Below are positions 22,980 to 37,900 of a stretch of DNA of 64,000 nt, piece after piece (the stretch's first letter is position 1; each line of letters opens with the position of its first letter). This stretch comes from Limnomonas spitsbergensis (Eukaryota; Chlorophyta; Chlorophyceae; Chlamydomonadales), in contig JAYJMM010000123.1 in assembly GCA_037349105.1 (NCBI GenBank), positions 8,742,001-8,806,000 on the forward strand, given 5' to 3'. Below the pieces are notes generated by a model. That model was not told the DNA's origin, ran no database searches, and was given only the letters and a program-made list of their open reading frames with translations. Made by a program: the position numbers and the translations under genes.

Positions 22980-25900
22980 GTGAGTGAACACACCCTGCAT
23001 ACAAATCCAGCCAGTGAGCATGCCGTCACAGCTGACGCACACCGTCGCGCACCCTTTATTTCCTGCCAGTTCACTCTCCCAAACTCTCCATGGCCCTTTC
23101 GTAGTTGTAGTTGCGTTTGTGCTGGAGTGTAACAACCACTGCCAGACTGAGCGATTCTTCCTAGACAAACAGTGAAGTGTGCCCTCTGGCCTACAAGAGC
23201 CCATATTCAGGGCTTCATGGTATCGGTGCGGTCTGTTTCCCTAACCCTCACACAACCCTCCAGGATTTACATTGCTTTCTTTCTTCCCCCCCCTCCATCC
23301 CCCCTCCTCAAACCTCTCTTCCCCCTCCTGACACTCCTGCAGGCGAGCTCGGCTCACCTCAGGTCAATGCCACCCGGCCGGACTGCCTGAGCACCCGCGA
23401 CAACGATCGGTACACCACCGCTCGTGGACGCCGCAGCCTCCAGCAGTACACCCCCACCTGGTTCAATCCTGACGACCGCAACTATGTCAATCGCTGCAGG
23501 GACCCCTTCCACCAGGACGCACTGCTCTTCTCAGATGTAAGAGCGCCGCGTCTCGGACCTGCTACTGATATGGAGGCAGTGTGTTGTCCTTTCTACTGTG
23601 GATCCTCTCCACAGCGTGCCCCTTACTCTTCCTCTCACCACTCCCCTTCACCTACTTCAGATCTACTCGGGAGGTTACGTGGAGCAGGTCATCGGAGGGG
23701 TGCAAGTGGCCAACCAGTTCATCGGAGGGTGAGTGAACCCATGGCATATTGGCATCGTGCTGTGGTATCATGTTGATAATGCATGTCAGCGTGAATGCTG
23801 AAGATAGACGGCGACCTCACCGCGTCAACCCTTTACCCACTCAGCCCACTTCAAAGGGCCCCCAACACCTTGCTCTTCAAAAGGCCATTGCCCCCCCCCC
23901 TGGCTCTTAAGCAGCTGCTGTCTCTCATTATGCCTGCTGGTCTCACCTCTTCCCCCCCCCCTTGGTCTGACTCCCCCCTCCTCCTCCTCCTCCCTCCCTC
24001 TACTCCTTCAGGGTCGGCTCTATATTTATCAAGGCCGTGTACAGGGAGTACACCGATGCAACCTTCACCAAAAGGCTCGACCACAACGTAGATGATGTGA
24101 GCCCCCTCTTGAGCCTGTGGGCAGTATAAAAAGCTTGCGTGCGCCCGCTCGCTCTCTTCACCCCCGCTGCGTGGTATACTGGTACCTTCCCCGCACTGCT
24201 GCTAGTATACCTTGAACATAGGATCAGGTTCAGATGCAACCTATGGGCACCTGCTGCGCAGCAGACACTGAAGGTGTAGGGTTGAGGGTTAAGGTTCCGG
24301 GGTTTCCCCCCTCACCCTGTACCAACTTTATTCTCTGGCTGCTTGTCCCTGATCCTTTGCCTGTCTGCCCTCTATCCTCTGTCCGATCCTCTGGCTCCCT
24401 GTCCCCTATCAGTCTGTCTGATCCTCTGGTCGTCTCCCCCTTCTCTGCAGGATGCATATCTCGGCACCCTGGGTCCTCTGTTGCACGCTGTGGAGGGAGG
24501 TAAGCGGGGGCGAGACAGCCAACTGCCAATAGCTGGCCAACGCAAGAAGGAGCAGAGACATAGATGAGGAGGGTCTCTTTTTGATTGCATGGCACCCGAT
24601 TAATAGCTGTTCATTTGCTCTGTCCCCACACGCCCCTCTCCATCTGGACTCACGAGCACAAACACATGGTAGACATTTTGCTGGGACGTGCTGCGGGCCG
24701 ATTCGAAATCTTCAGTGCGGTGCTTGTGTGTGTTTGCTTTGTCCCTACTACTCAGCACACCCACTTTGAAACTGGTTTTCCAACCTGTGACTCTTCATGC
24801 CTCTCACAAATCCATTCCTTCGGCCTGCAGAGTACGTTGAGGTCATTTTCCGCAACACCATCGAGATCACGCGCAAGACAGGCTGGAACGAGACTGTGGA
24901 GGGCCCGTATTTCGACGTGGTCGACCCGTCCACCAACCCTCCAACAGTTGTGTTCCCGGCTGCCAACTTCAACGACACGGACCTCATCAGGGAGCATGCC
25001 CCTGGGATGTTCGACATCCCGACATGGGAGCTCAAGGAGTCTCTCACCCTCTACCCACAGGTGCGGGACCGGGACCGGGGAGCTTAACCCCAGTCCCCAG
25101 CGATTGCCAGGCCACCTCACAAGGGCCCCGCAACACAACACTATCACTGGGCTGATCCTCATTTTAAAACAAAATGACTAGCTCTCAGCCGGAGGCTTTA
25201 GCAGCAGGGCTGGCTGCACCAGCCTTTCTCAACCGGCGGCTGGAGTGTCGCTCAAATGTAGCTCAGTACCTTAAGTACCAAACACTGTGGTACAGCTCGT
25301 GGAAACACCTAGGTCTGATAAGTACAGTCAAGTCTGATAAGGCAGCTGCTTTCCAAGGAGAAGAGATCGGCCACACATGAACCCTTGACTGCATTAGATG
25401 TTCGCCCTCCTGCCAGCTGGCATGTCCCTTAATCCAGCCCTCCCTGCCATCCTGCCCCCCTGCCTGCCCGCTGCCTGCCTTCCGGCCGGCCGGCTATTCC
25501 CTTTATGCCCCGCCTCTTCTGTCCCTCCCTCCTTATCTCACCCCCTCTTCTGCTCTCAGACCGGCATCAGTGTCATCGAGGGCACCAGGGCAGTTCACTA
25601 CGCCATGACGGGTGTCAGCGCCACCTATGACTTCACCCCACTGGCCAAGGAGATCCCGCCCTCGCGATATGACCCAACCGTGGCTGCCTCCAGCACCTCA
25701 GTGGGCAGGTTCCTCTGGTTTGCCGCCCGCACGGCCAACCCGAGTGCACAGGCATATTACTACAGGTAGAAGAGCGACCGAAGATAATCTAATTCCCATG
25801 CCTCTTACCTAAACCGTATCCTTAAACCCTTAGCCTTGAATCCAGTGAAGACAAACTCCCTCCCCCCCCTGACACGTGCCTGAACCTTTTTCAGGGCCAA

Positions 25901-28900
25901 CACACTTGTATCGTTTGTCGGAAACTTGTTGCATGCTACTGTACTGTGTTCAGCTTTAGTTTTACGGTGCCTCGGGCATCGGTTGTCGTGCCTTAACCCA
26001 CCCACCCCTGTCGTCTCCGTCAACACAGGGCCAACCCTTTGATGTACCATGTCACTCAAAACGCTGGCTTGTACGGCATGATCGCTGTTGAGAAAAATGA
26101 CACCTTCAAAGGATGGAATCTGGACTCTCGCGGCATGCCATTGGCCCCTAAAGGTATGTTTGGTGACTCTCCTTCGTTGCCTCTGTTCTTACTGCACTGC
26201 ACCTGCTCTGTCGTCCACTGCTGTTTGTTCTGCTGCTTCTCTGTCCTTACTGCTCTGCTCCTGCTCTGCCATTGACTGCTGCTGCTGATGATGCTCCTGC
26301 TGTGCTGCTCCTCAGCTGTTCACTGCTGCTGTTGCTTTTCTGCTGCTGCTTCTCTGCTGCTGTTGCTCATCTGTTCATTGCTGTTGCCCTCACTACTCCA
26401 CCCTGCAGGCATTGACAAAGAGGTGGTGATTGTCATTCACGTGCAGCTCGAGGACGCATCCTTCTGCGCAGATCTCAACTGCTACACGGTATGACCCGCC
26501 CTCAGGGGGACGTGTGGGCTGGGCAGGAGTGTCCCTCTAGCGGTAGAGGGGGTCTGTAAGAGGCACAAGATGTTTGCAGACTGGTGTAATCCCGCAAAGT
26601 TTGAATAAATTCAAATTTGAAACATATTTAACATGACACCGGTCTGTTGCGCTATCTGGGACTGTCAACAGATCCACACATGGCCAACAGCAGGGGGGTC
26701 CATACCCACTGTCTCACCGCCTCCTGCCCACTTCTCCCCACTGCAACTGCGCCATACTCCCCCCCTGGCCACTTCTCCCACTGCCACTGCCATTCTCCCT
26801 CCCCCCTGCAGGTGACCCCCTTCCGCTACGGCTCCAACGACACGAAGTACAATCGCAATAGGGCCATGACGCCGGCTGAGCAGCTGTACCCTAGTGACCC
26901 TGCAACGGGTGGCAGCTACGCGCCCCACTGCAACACGATCCTGGGTGAGCTTTTGGAGGAGAAGGTCAGCTACGTTTCTTGGGGGGGGGGGGGCGTGGGG
27001 GCCTGTGCATGTTACCGTTCAGCAGTGACAGCAATATCTTTGCTCTTTCTGTCCGGATCTAGCTACCAGCTTACTGCAATATAATTCCTTTCGTTGAGCG
27101 TCTGCCTACTGTCAGTGACACTCTCCCTCTCATCCCTTAACGGTGTTCTGCTCCTCCTCCTCCTCCTCCCTCGGTGGGCAGATCCGGAGCCCTTCACTCA
27201 TCACGTGATCAACGGCCTGTTCTATTGCAACCTGCCGGACATCGACCTCTACGTGAGTTTTGCGAGGGTCTACCGGCTAGGTCCAGGGTGTTCTGACGGT
27301 GACAGGAGCATCTAGGGCAAGCCCTGAGCGGTACAACTACTCGGCTGTCATTCAGTTTTCTGTCTGTGCACAGTTTCATCTGCCCCAGTACTGCCGCTGT
27401 ACCCTTATCCAGCACCTCTGTCTCTAGATCCGCTCCGCCCCAGGCCCGAGGTTAAGGTCCCTCACCCACCCACCCAGTTTAAATTTGAATTCAAATTTGC
27501 ATGCGTGCAGCGCGGTCAGAACGTCCGCTGGTTTGTCTCCGTCATCGGGGACCAAGGCGACACGCACCCGCTGCATTTCCACGGCAACACGCTGGTGGAC
27601 GCGTATGGCAAGCGAGTGGACAATGTGGTTCTGGCGCCGGGCGCGGTCCAGACCCTGGATATGTTCATTGATAACGCTCCAGGGAACTGGCTAGCACACT
27701 GCCACATCAGTGACCACATCGGAGCAGGTGGGGGCAGGATGGTATGGGGGAGGGGACACGCTTGCCTTCCTGCTTGCTTGGGTGGGGGATGTACTTGCCG
27801 TTCTACTTGCCAGGGTGGGAGGCACTCTTGCTTTTCAGCTAGACTTCTGCATGCCTGTCTGCTTGCTTGTCTGCTTGCCTGGGTGGGGGGCACACTTGCC
27901 TGCCAGGTACACTGTTGCTTGCCCGTCTGCTTGCCTGGCGGTGCCTACCCTCCAGGCTGCTAGACTGGCATCTCCGCGTGCTCACCTGCCTGACCTCTCA
28001 TCCCCCACTCTCATCCCTCAACCCTCCTCACTTGCTCAGGGATGGTATTTTGGTACAACGTGTTACCAAATGCGTCAAAGCCGTATGAGACATATTATCC
28101 GCCCATGGGCCAGTATACAGCTCAGGAGCGAACCGATGCAGCTAACAACATGAAGCCCCTGCCCATAGAGGGAGGCACCCGGAAAGGAGATGTACGAGAG
28201 TACTGGATCAAAACACATGCGGTGGGTGGGCAACGAGGGAGGCTGGGCCTGAGCTCTATGACGGGGCGATGAGGAGGTTGTCCTTTGGGGATATGAAGGG
28301 GATGTAGGGTGGCTGATTAGACCACCTGAGCATTGTCCACCTGTCAAGGGGCTGCAGGAGGGTGGCAGGTTGGGTGAGGTTAAGTTCCAAAGTCACAATC
28401 AGGGAGGTGGGCCTGCCCTTCTGCCCAGAGGACTCAACCTTAAACCCTAATATGGGTTGTGATTGATGCCTTTCCACCAAAACCTTGTTCCACACCCCTT
28501 GTACCTCTGTGCACCGCTCCATCCCTCTTTCAGCCCATCCCTCTGCCCTCCAGCCCTAGCCCTAAACCCTCAACCTTTAGCCATCCTGTCGTAACCCTGA
28601 ACCTTCAACCTAAGCCCTCCTGTCCCTAAACCTGAACCTTAAGCCCTCCTGTCTCTAACCCCTTAACCTTACCCTCAAACCCTCCTTCCCTCCCCCTCCC
28701 TCCCAGGTCCTTGTCAACTACTCCTCTCCCACGCCTCACAACCTGGACTACAGCTCCGTCTTTGCCAACGGTACTTACAACTGGGAATATGATCAACGGA
28801 TGAACGACAAGTACGGCTACACCTACCCTGTGAAGAAGAAAGGCGACCCCTACGATCCCTACCACGGGACATGTAAAGTCAACGCCCAGCCCTGCAAGCT

Positions 28901-31900
28901 CAGGCTACCCGGGGAAGTGGGACCTAATGGATGCACCTTCTGGAAGGTGAGCCTGTGAGGTTATGGCAGTCGAACAGATCATCACATGTGACGAATGGGA
29001 CAGGGGCCCGCAGACTGACTCCAGCACAAAGGACTGAAAAGAGGCCAGAAATAGAAATACCTCTGAAGGCGTAAACACTGGACACTAGGAGGTGTGCCTG
29101 AACCTTGCCACTGAGATGGACACACTGCATTTCTGCCCCTCTGAAGCTGTTATGCCTGCTCCCCTTTCACTACATGGCTTCCCCCATACACTTCCTACAT
29201 GGCTTCCCCTCTCATGCTGCATGTCTGCCTCCCTCCCGCCCCTTGCAGGAGATCTATGTCGAGTACATGCTGCCAGACGGCTGTAAGGGCTGGTCATGCG
29301 CCCTGCCCAAGCCCCGACACGTGGACGAGTTCCATCGCGGCCTACTGGTAAGGCAATATCAGGAAGTGATCAGGAAGCTACCAGGATGTTATATAGACCG
29401 TGGCCTGCTTGTAAGGAACATGCAGAGGCACTAGCTAGAGGCGCAGATGTTGCGGTGCCCTGCTTTCTGTCTCACATTTGGTGGCCCGTGCATTCACCGT
29501 TCCTATGTCTTGCACCCAACCAAGGTAAAAAATCAGAACTAGCACCAAACCAGGAAGTTGCAGTCAAAGGGTGTTCAGACAATTGTTTAGTTTATCCTTT
29601 GTCAATTTGCAATTCGAAGCACTTCAACCTGCATCACCCTAAACAGAATCCTTTAACACTCCCCCAATTTCCCCCTTCACCTGCCTATTCTCACCATACC
29701 CGGCCTCTGTCTGTCCCTGCCCGCTCAAGGGCCCTGTGTTAAAGGCCGAGGTGGGCGATGTGATCCGGGTCCACTTCATGAACGACCCCTTCCCTCAGTG
29801 CATCCCAGCCACCGCCAACCCGTTGTGCAAGACCTCCGATGGCCAGCTGGATCCGGCCTTTGCCGACTCTTGCAACTTGTCATGCAATCTGCAATTCGGT
29901 GAGTGGGTGACAAGGGAGGCGGAGGAGGGTAACCCTCACCCCTTCACCCTTGAACCAAAGAACCTTGACCTGGCCGGAGCTTTGCATCAGTGTCCATTGC
30001 AACCGTGATATAACAATGCTCGGCACTGGAGCTGCATGCATGCATACTTGTCCACCTGCTTGCCTGCCTCCCTGCCTTCCAGCCTGCTCGCCCTCCCGCC
30101 CACCCGCTCGCCCACCCGCCTGCCTGCCTGCCTGCCCGCCCGCCTACCTGTCCGCCCGCCTGCTTGCCTTCCTGCCTGGTTGCCCGCCCGCCTGCCCTGA
30201 GGTTGGGTGTATCAAAACCCCGTCTACCCACGCACTAGTCCTCTCTCCTCCTCTCAGCAGCCCCCCCCCCCTGTAGGCGACTACACGAGCTTTAACCAAA
30301 CTGTGGTCGACCAGAATGATTTGGTGGCTGGACCCTGCAGCCCGTCTTGCTCAACTGATGGTACAAACTGCATTCCTTGTGGGAACCAGGTGAGGACCCA
30401 GGGTAGGGTGGGGTTGGAAGGTGGGAGGGTCGAACTTGGTAGCAAGAGCAAGGCAAAACTTGGTTGCACAAGCAGGCTAATCCTATGCCGTGTAATACCA
30501 ATGATACCAAAGTCCAATCTAACTTAACTTGGTAGCACATACCCGGCTAAAGATATGCCATATGGTGCCGTATCACGATGCCCGACTCCAAACCCTTATC
30601 TTCTTCCCTTTCCTTCTCAAATCTCACTGCCTCTCGCCCCCTTCATTCTGAATTTTCAGGCCATTGTGAGCTCCGCATCCGAGATTTCTGAGTTGGCCTT
30701 CTCCATGCACCCCCACGGGGTGTGGTACACAAAGGTGCGCAATGCTCCCTGACCATGTAGGGTATTGCAGGTGACGTTGCCTGACAGCGCCATTGTACTA
30801 TGTCATTGGTATGATCCTCCCTGATTTGAGGTCACCATTGGGGAGAAGAACATTGGGTAGGCTCCCTCTCCCTTCTCAGCCAATTGTGCAACACTAGTGT
30901 GAACTTTGAAACCTGCTTGTGTTCCAGCTCATGATTATAATTTGAAAGGCCTTCAACCAACACTGCACTCTCGGGGCATCTCACAATCTCTGAACATTTT
31001 GATTGGACTGAACAAAGTGTGTAAGGCAGGACGTCTGTGGAATAAAACCGAGGAGCACACACGATGAAAACAGCCCATATGAAGGGCCGCTATGGCCCAA
31101 GGCATCAGTTGAGAAAGGCGTGCAGGAGCAGAGAAGGCACACGACCTTCATTACTCTAACTCGTCTTTGACTCACTCTGTCTCACCACTGACTCACCTCT
31201 GCCCCCCCCTTCTGCTCCACACTTCCACACGTCCAGAACAACGAGGGTGCTCCTTACTACGACATGACCTCCAACACGTGAGTTGTACAGTATGTGAAGT
31301 GCAATCAATAGAGTGGTGCTTGCAGCTGGGCCCTAGACCTCTGTGGCAATGATGAGGGTGTCGTGTTGAAGAGTGTGGACTGATGAGAGTGTCATGTTGA
31401 ATAGTGTGGACTCCTGATGGCGGTTGGTGCAAGCAAGGGCACTACCTCTCCCAACAACACGGGAATGACGGACAGAGTTTGGGAGTGCCTGTCATCCTGT
31501 CATCCTGTGATTATCAGAGACTCCGACGCCGCGGTGGGGTGACACCCGCCTTCCATCTCTCCTCCTTTTTACAGGTACGCGTACGCCAGCCCCACCGACA
31601 TGGGCGGCCCCAAGCTCCTCAAGGCCCCCCAGACCACGGCCAACCCGGGGATCGTGGGCGAGGAGGTGTGGCAGAGCTTGTCCCTTCTGGGACCCGAGGA
31701 GTTTGGAGACCTTTCCGCCTACTTCCCCAAGTACAACGACAAGTACCAGCTTGGACCCGGGAGCGTGTACCCAAGGCAGCACGATGACTTTGTGCCCAGC
31801 GCCTTTATGTGTGTGCAAGGTGAGAACATGGAACAGGTGACTTTTACCAGTACCTAGATTAGGTTAAGGCATAAATCCTCAACCCCTCCACCCAACCCTA

Positions 31901-34900
31901 TGATACTGATGGACATTACTACGGATCTTAAACAGCACACTCGTGCCCTCAGACTGTCGTTTCAAAATATAGAAAAGTCTGATACGACCTAGATCTGGTG
32001 GACCTACATGCATGTACCCACATGCACATCTGCCACTCTGCCTGCAGACGTCATCTCCACCTCCTACTACAAGTTCTTCACGACGGACGGGACTCCAATC
32101 CGCGAGTTGTGTGCCCACACCGTGAGCGCCAACATCCCCGCTGCCGTTGACATCACCACCATCTCCGGCATGCCCACCAAGGTAGAGAGAGAAGGGCAGG
32201 ACAAGGGTCGAGGGACGCACGCCCTGCGCATGCACTTGGCTTGCGTCCTGAGGACTGCGGAGTTTTTGTTCCCCTGCTGTTAACCTGACCCATCAGGGAA
32301 GTCAGGGTTGAAGGCTAAGAGCCCTTTTAATCTCTTGTATTGGATGCCATTGCCATGGACTTAAGCCCTCCCCCCCGATACCTGCCTGCTGCTTCTGCCC
32401 CCCAGGAAACTTATGACTGTGTGCGAGCTGCTGGGTGCGACCAGTTCACCTACGAGTGGTTTGTCGAAGAGCGCACTGGGCCCGCGCCGGGCGAGGGAGA
32501 GTGCACTGTATGGGCGGGACACAGCCATGCAGACGAGGTTACAGACGTATACGCCGGACTGGTAAGAGCAACAGTAACAGCAACAGCAGAAGTATCAGCA
32601 GCAGCAACAGATACAACGGCAGTAGCAGCAGCAACTGTAACAGCAACAGCAGAAGTATCAGCAGCAGCAACAGATACAACGGCAGTAGCAGCAGCAACTG
32701 TAACAGCAACAGCAGAAGTATCAGCAGCAGCAACAGATACAACGGCAGTAGCAGCAGCAACTGTAACAGCAACAGCAGAAGTATCAGCAGCAGCAACAGA
32801 TACAACGGCAGTAGCAGCAGCAACTGTAACAGCAACAGCAGAAGTATCAGCAGCAGCAACAGATACAACGGCAGTAGCAGCAGCAACTGTAACAGCAACA
32901 GCAGCAACAGATACAGTGGCAGTAGCAGCAGCAGCAACAGTACCGGTAACAGCAGGAGCAGCGATAGTATTATCATCATGAGCGGCAATAGTAGCAGCAG
33001 CTGAGGAGCCTGGCTCGTCACGTTAATTAGTAGCTCTCGCCCGCAGAGTGCATGACTGCACCTGGCTCTACTATTGCTTGACTGCTCTCTACTTGCACTC
33101 GGCTGTCCCTTGGTGGACTGCGCCTTAAGCTGCCTTTGGATGACTTCCTTCTCTCCACCTGTCTGTGTGCCTGATGAACTGCCACTCCTTTCACCTCTGG
33201 ACTACAGCTCGCCTGCTTGACCGCTCCCCGCCTGCCGCTCCACTACAGCTCGCCTGTTTGACCGCTCCTCGCCTGCCCCTCCACTGCAGGCTTTCATGAT
33301 CCTCGCTTGCTTGAAAGGTAGCCTGAAAGTCGATACGTACAAGTCTCCAGGTCCCCGTGCAGGCCAGAGCCCCTTCCTAGAGGAGCTGTACAACCACAAT
33401 CTCACTGTTTCACGCTTAGCAGTGAAGAACAAAATCGCAGACAAGGAGATCTACATGCTCTGGCATGACGTTCAGGAGCAGGTGCGACAGGGGCAGGATG
33501 TAGCTAGGAGGGAGACAGGTCGCATGCAGCTGGCTGGCGGGTCTCAATTGTGTCTCTCATTGTAACTGTGAGCTGTCGATCAACTATTGCGAGGAGCACG
33601 CAGACCCTTCATAGTTAAGAAAGCTGCTCACATAAGCTGGTAGGCAGGGTTGTTGGGGGTCTTTGTCACTGACCCTCCCAGCTGGCCCTCTGCAAGCCCT
33701 CCAGCAGCATGTAACCTGCCTCCATCCCTACCCTTACCACAACCTGCCCCCCAACCCCGCCCCCCGTTTCGCCCCCCAACCCCGCCCCCTTGTCTTATTC
33801 TTGCGCTCTCGTTCCCTCCGGCCCACAGGGATCTGCCTTGTGTGCTCTCAACGGGTTTTTAAATCTGCCATCCGGGGCCAAGCAATGCGATAATGCGTAA
33901 GTTGGGAGGAACAGAGGCGAGCAATCCGAAACAGCTTCACTCTTAGGTTGGGAGGAGCAGAACCAATCAATCCAGTGTCCTTTTTTTAAAAGACCCCTCC
34001 CCCAGACTCCCCTGACCGGCAACAGGGCCCTCACCCAGTCATCATACTCTGCCCGATACCTCTCTGCCAGAATATTACACATGGGAGGAGCGGTGGCATT
34101 CGATCTGACCATGGTTTGTTTCTGAAGCTCCTTTCACAGCCTCCCCTGACTGGCACTGGGATCCTCAGGAAGCCACTGAACACTAGCTCTCTACCGGTTC
34201 TGAAATCTGTATATGTATCCACACATGACTCTGCCTCCTCTCCATGTTGCTCCCCTTGTTTGGCCCCCCCACTCCCTCTATCCTGCCCCATTCACAGCTT
34301 CCTCGTGGACTATCCCACCGTCAATGGGCTTACCTTCTGCTTGCCTGAGCTGCAAGTCAAGGCTGACGAGCGCGCCATCATGGGCTTCTTCGGGATGGGC
34401 TCCGAGCCCGACTACAACTCAGTCGGGTTCAACGGGCTGCCCCTAGAGCACATGAACCACAAGCTGCAGATCGAGAACTTTGTGAGTGCAGAAAGATCCA
34501 CACGTCCACGCATCATTCCCCTCTTCGCATGTTTCTGATCACGTACACGGCGCACCTTCCTCCAGACCCCCCCCCCCCCTTCCTGTTTTGTTTACTTCAC
34601 TGATGTGCTTTCCTTTTCCGGAAACTATCCTGTTTTGCTACATGTGTCTCTTGAGGTCATCCAGTGCTCATCTGCCTCTCTCTGCTCGACCCTCTTGCAA
34701 TCAGGTGCTGCTGCCAGGCGTCACTTCCCTGATGAGGTGAGCAGGCAGGCAGATGGGGGGGAGAAGGAACAGGGGAAGGGAGGGGGAGGAGAGGGACTGG
34801 GACAAGAAAGGATGAGGTCAGGGGCAGGATCAGGAGGGCCAGGGGAAGGATCATGGTGGGAGTTGGACTGGGAGGCGAAGGGTGTAGAGTTCAGGGTTTC

Positions 34901-37900
34901 TGCTGTCAAGTTGCATCCCACATCCCCTTCCCTCTCCCACCTTTCCTGACCGCATTGCTATACTCTGACCACACCCTGGTTCCGGTTACTCTCCTTCAGA
35001 TTCAATGCCAGCCTGGTCCCCTTGAACGCGGATGGTGTGGCCAACGTTGTCATGCTGAGCGGCGCCAGTGACTTTGCCAACCGCGGGCAGCAGGCCACGG
35101 TGCAGATCGTGAAACCCAAAAACGGGTGAGAGTGGATCCCTCCCTCCTGTCTGGAGACCAGTGTGCGTGCATCACAAGTTTAGGCTTGTAGGGTTGCTGC
35201 ATTACTTGTTTCACAAGGGGATGGCCATGTAGCCGGCTTGCTTTCCTCGCCGGGGCTGGATTTGACAGCCTGTTTCCTGTTGTTTCAATTCCCTCCATCT
35301 GCACATGCACTAAGAGGGACTGGACATGCGGGGCCTTGACTACCTTGAGACCCTGACCCTAAACCCTACCCCCTTCTGTCCGCACAGCTATGTGTCTCCG
35401 TACGTCCAGACGCCGACAGCTGCCGCCCAGGACTGGGTGAATACCCCCTCAGCGGTGTCATCTAAGTTCTACAAACTGCAGGCACGCCTCAAGAAGCACG
35501 GTGCGGCACTTTGGTAGACCTTTGTTGGGGAGATGGTTTCAATTCTAATTGGCCCATTGCTTTCATGGCCTGCTCCCCGCACCGCCCTGACATGTTCCCT
35601 CAATACCCACCTTGTGCAGACTTCTGGCAGGATATCGCCCGGGACCCCGTAAGTGGCGCACCACTCACCTGCGACAACGTTCCAGTGGGTAAGTCGCCAC
35701 TTGCTGCCTACCATCCCAAATTAGGGAACTGGAGGTGTAGGCTGTGTGTAGTTCAACGCTCCGTATGTCACCTGTGTGTGGGGGGGAGGGAATCATGCTG
35801 GGAGTGGGTCTCATTATCTGTGAGGATCAGCAAGCTCCACTTGCCACCTGTGTGCCTCCCTTTCTCTGCTCTTCTTCTGGCACACCCTTGGGTTGCACAG
35901 CCTAATCCCGGAAGGCTTCAAAGGCTAAAGTTGCTGACATCTCACCATGATCTCACCATTCTTCTTCACATCAAAAATTCTTTCTTTCACATTACTCCAC
36001 ATGCTGCTGCCCTTTTCCTACCGACTTTCCCATTTATGTTACCCGCTTCTCCTCCTCCTCTTCCCTCCTCTATTTGTAGATGAGGGCATTGTCGGCGACA
36101 ACACCGAGGGTCCAACGACGATTGGCACGGTCCACTACATGGCCTGGTGAGTGAAGCTCCCTTTGCCTGGACTCAACATATGTGAGGCTGGCCGCCCGAT
36201 TCTAAGAAAATCGAGACGCAACCCAAATCGAAAACCATTCCTGCCTCAGTGCCCCACCCCATTGTCCGCACCCCAACTCCTGCCCCTCCTCCTGCACTCC
36301 TAAATCCTGCCCCTCACCATGGACTCCTAAACCACCCCCTTGCTCACCCAACCTTCCTCCTGCATGCCTCTTCCCTCTTGCTGCACCCTCCCACATGCAC
36401 GCCTCCTCTGGTTGGTGCACGCTCAGGTACACCAACGCCTTTGAAGTGGACAACGCGACCAACGTGCTCAAGCCCGACCTGCCCCCCCTGCCTCAGTACG
36501 GCATCGTCGGACCCATTCTCACCGCATACGCCAACCACAGCATCAACGTGAACCTGTGCAATATCAATGTACCCTTTCCTGGTGGGTCCGGAGCAGGGGG
36601 CAGGGTAGAGATAAAGGGCTGGGCAACAGGTCCCAGGTGTAGGGATATATTGGGCTGGGCTGCAGGGCGCAGGTGTAGGGATTTAGGGCTGGGCAGCGGG
36701 ATAGAGTTGTTTTAAGATAGAGTGAAGCCATATGCGAGCATGGGTTGCTTTAATTGCGATTATTAAGGGGCACAGGAAGAGGAAGGGGTACATAGGCTGG
36801 CCCTCTATGCCATTAACATTATTCCATGTGTAGGGTCATGGCTCAGAGGGCCACGTTCAGTGGGTACTCAGCCCCTCCACGCCATCTGCTGCTCAGCAGC
36901 GCAGGTTAGCAGCACCTTGGAGTGCACCGGAGAGTCGATGCGTCCCCTCCCTGACTGCTGATACACATATAGATACATGACCTCCCGACCCTCCTCCCGC
37001 CATCGGCATACAACCGCCACTCCAGTCCCACAGTCCAGAGCTGCTCCATTCCCCTTGAGCCACCCTTCCTTCACCTCCCTCCCTCACCTGCCTCCCTCCC
37101 TCCCTCCCTCCCTCACTTCCCTTCCTCACCTCCCTTCCTTCCTCCCTCCCTTTTGCAGTTACCCTGCTCATGGGTTGTGGCATCCAGGTGACCCGCACAC
37201 CGCCCAATCCCTACCTCAACATGAACCAGTGTGGAGACTACACGTTCTTCATCCCATCCTGGCTGGACCCATGGACAGCCCTCAGCGGATCACAGAAAAC
37301 CTCACTGCCCTGCATGTAAGTTATGATGGTGGTGGCAGCGGTAACGCAATAAACTTGGGCCTTTTTCGATTGGGACAGGCAGAGCGAACTGAAAGGAAAA
37401 GAACAAGGTGCAACACCTGTCTCCCTCTCCTTGTCTCCGCTTTGGGGCAAGAGGATTCAAGGAGAGGGAGGCAGGCAGTGGTGTTAAATGCTTGAATGGC
37501 ATCGCTGACCTGAAACGAATATTTATTGCGGTGGGGTAACAGGTGGCATAAGCCCTCGCATCCGTCAGGATCCGTCCATCTTGTTCAAGGCCCTGCTTCA
37601 CCTGACAGCACACCAACATGTACACCTCGCTCGCCCACAGGTACTATTCAATGCCCAACGCCAGCGCCAGCCTGGCGAACACCAAGCTCCCCAACACTCT
37701 GGACTGGAATGGGACGAGTGCGCCTGGGTACGGACAGCACACCACTGGGGGTCTGGCGGGCCTGGTCGTGGTCAAGACATCACACAACCTGGTCGCAGAT
37801 GCGACTAAAGCCTCCGAATACGTCCGGGCCATTGACCTGCAGCGCGACATGGACGCCATCGACATTCCACTTATGTTCAAGGTGGGACGCGGATTGGGGA

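Noticed and set aside
32340..33021. 213-codon Ala/Thr-rich and 189-codon Ser/Asn-rich frames
   Set aside because: They begin in oxidase exon 22 or another frame of it and run into a CAG-rich array. The GTAAGA donor at the exon end and the in-phase exon at 33290 argue that the array is spliced out.
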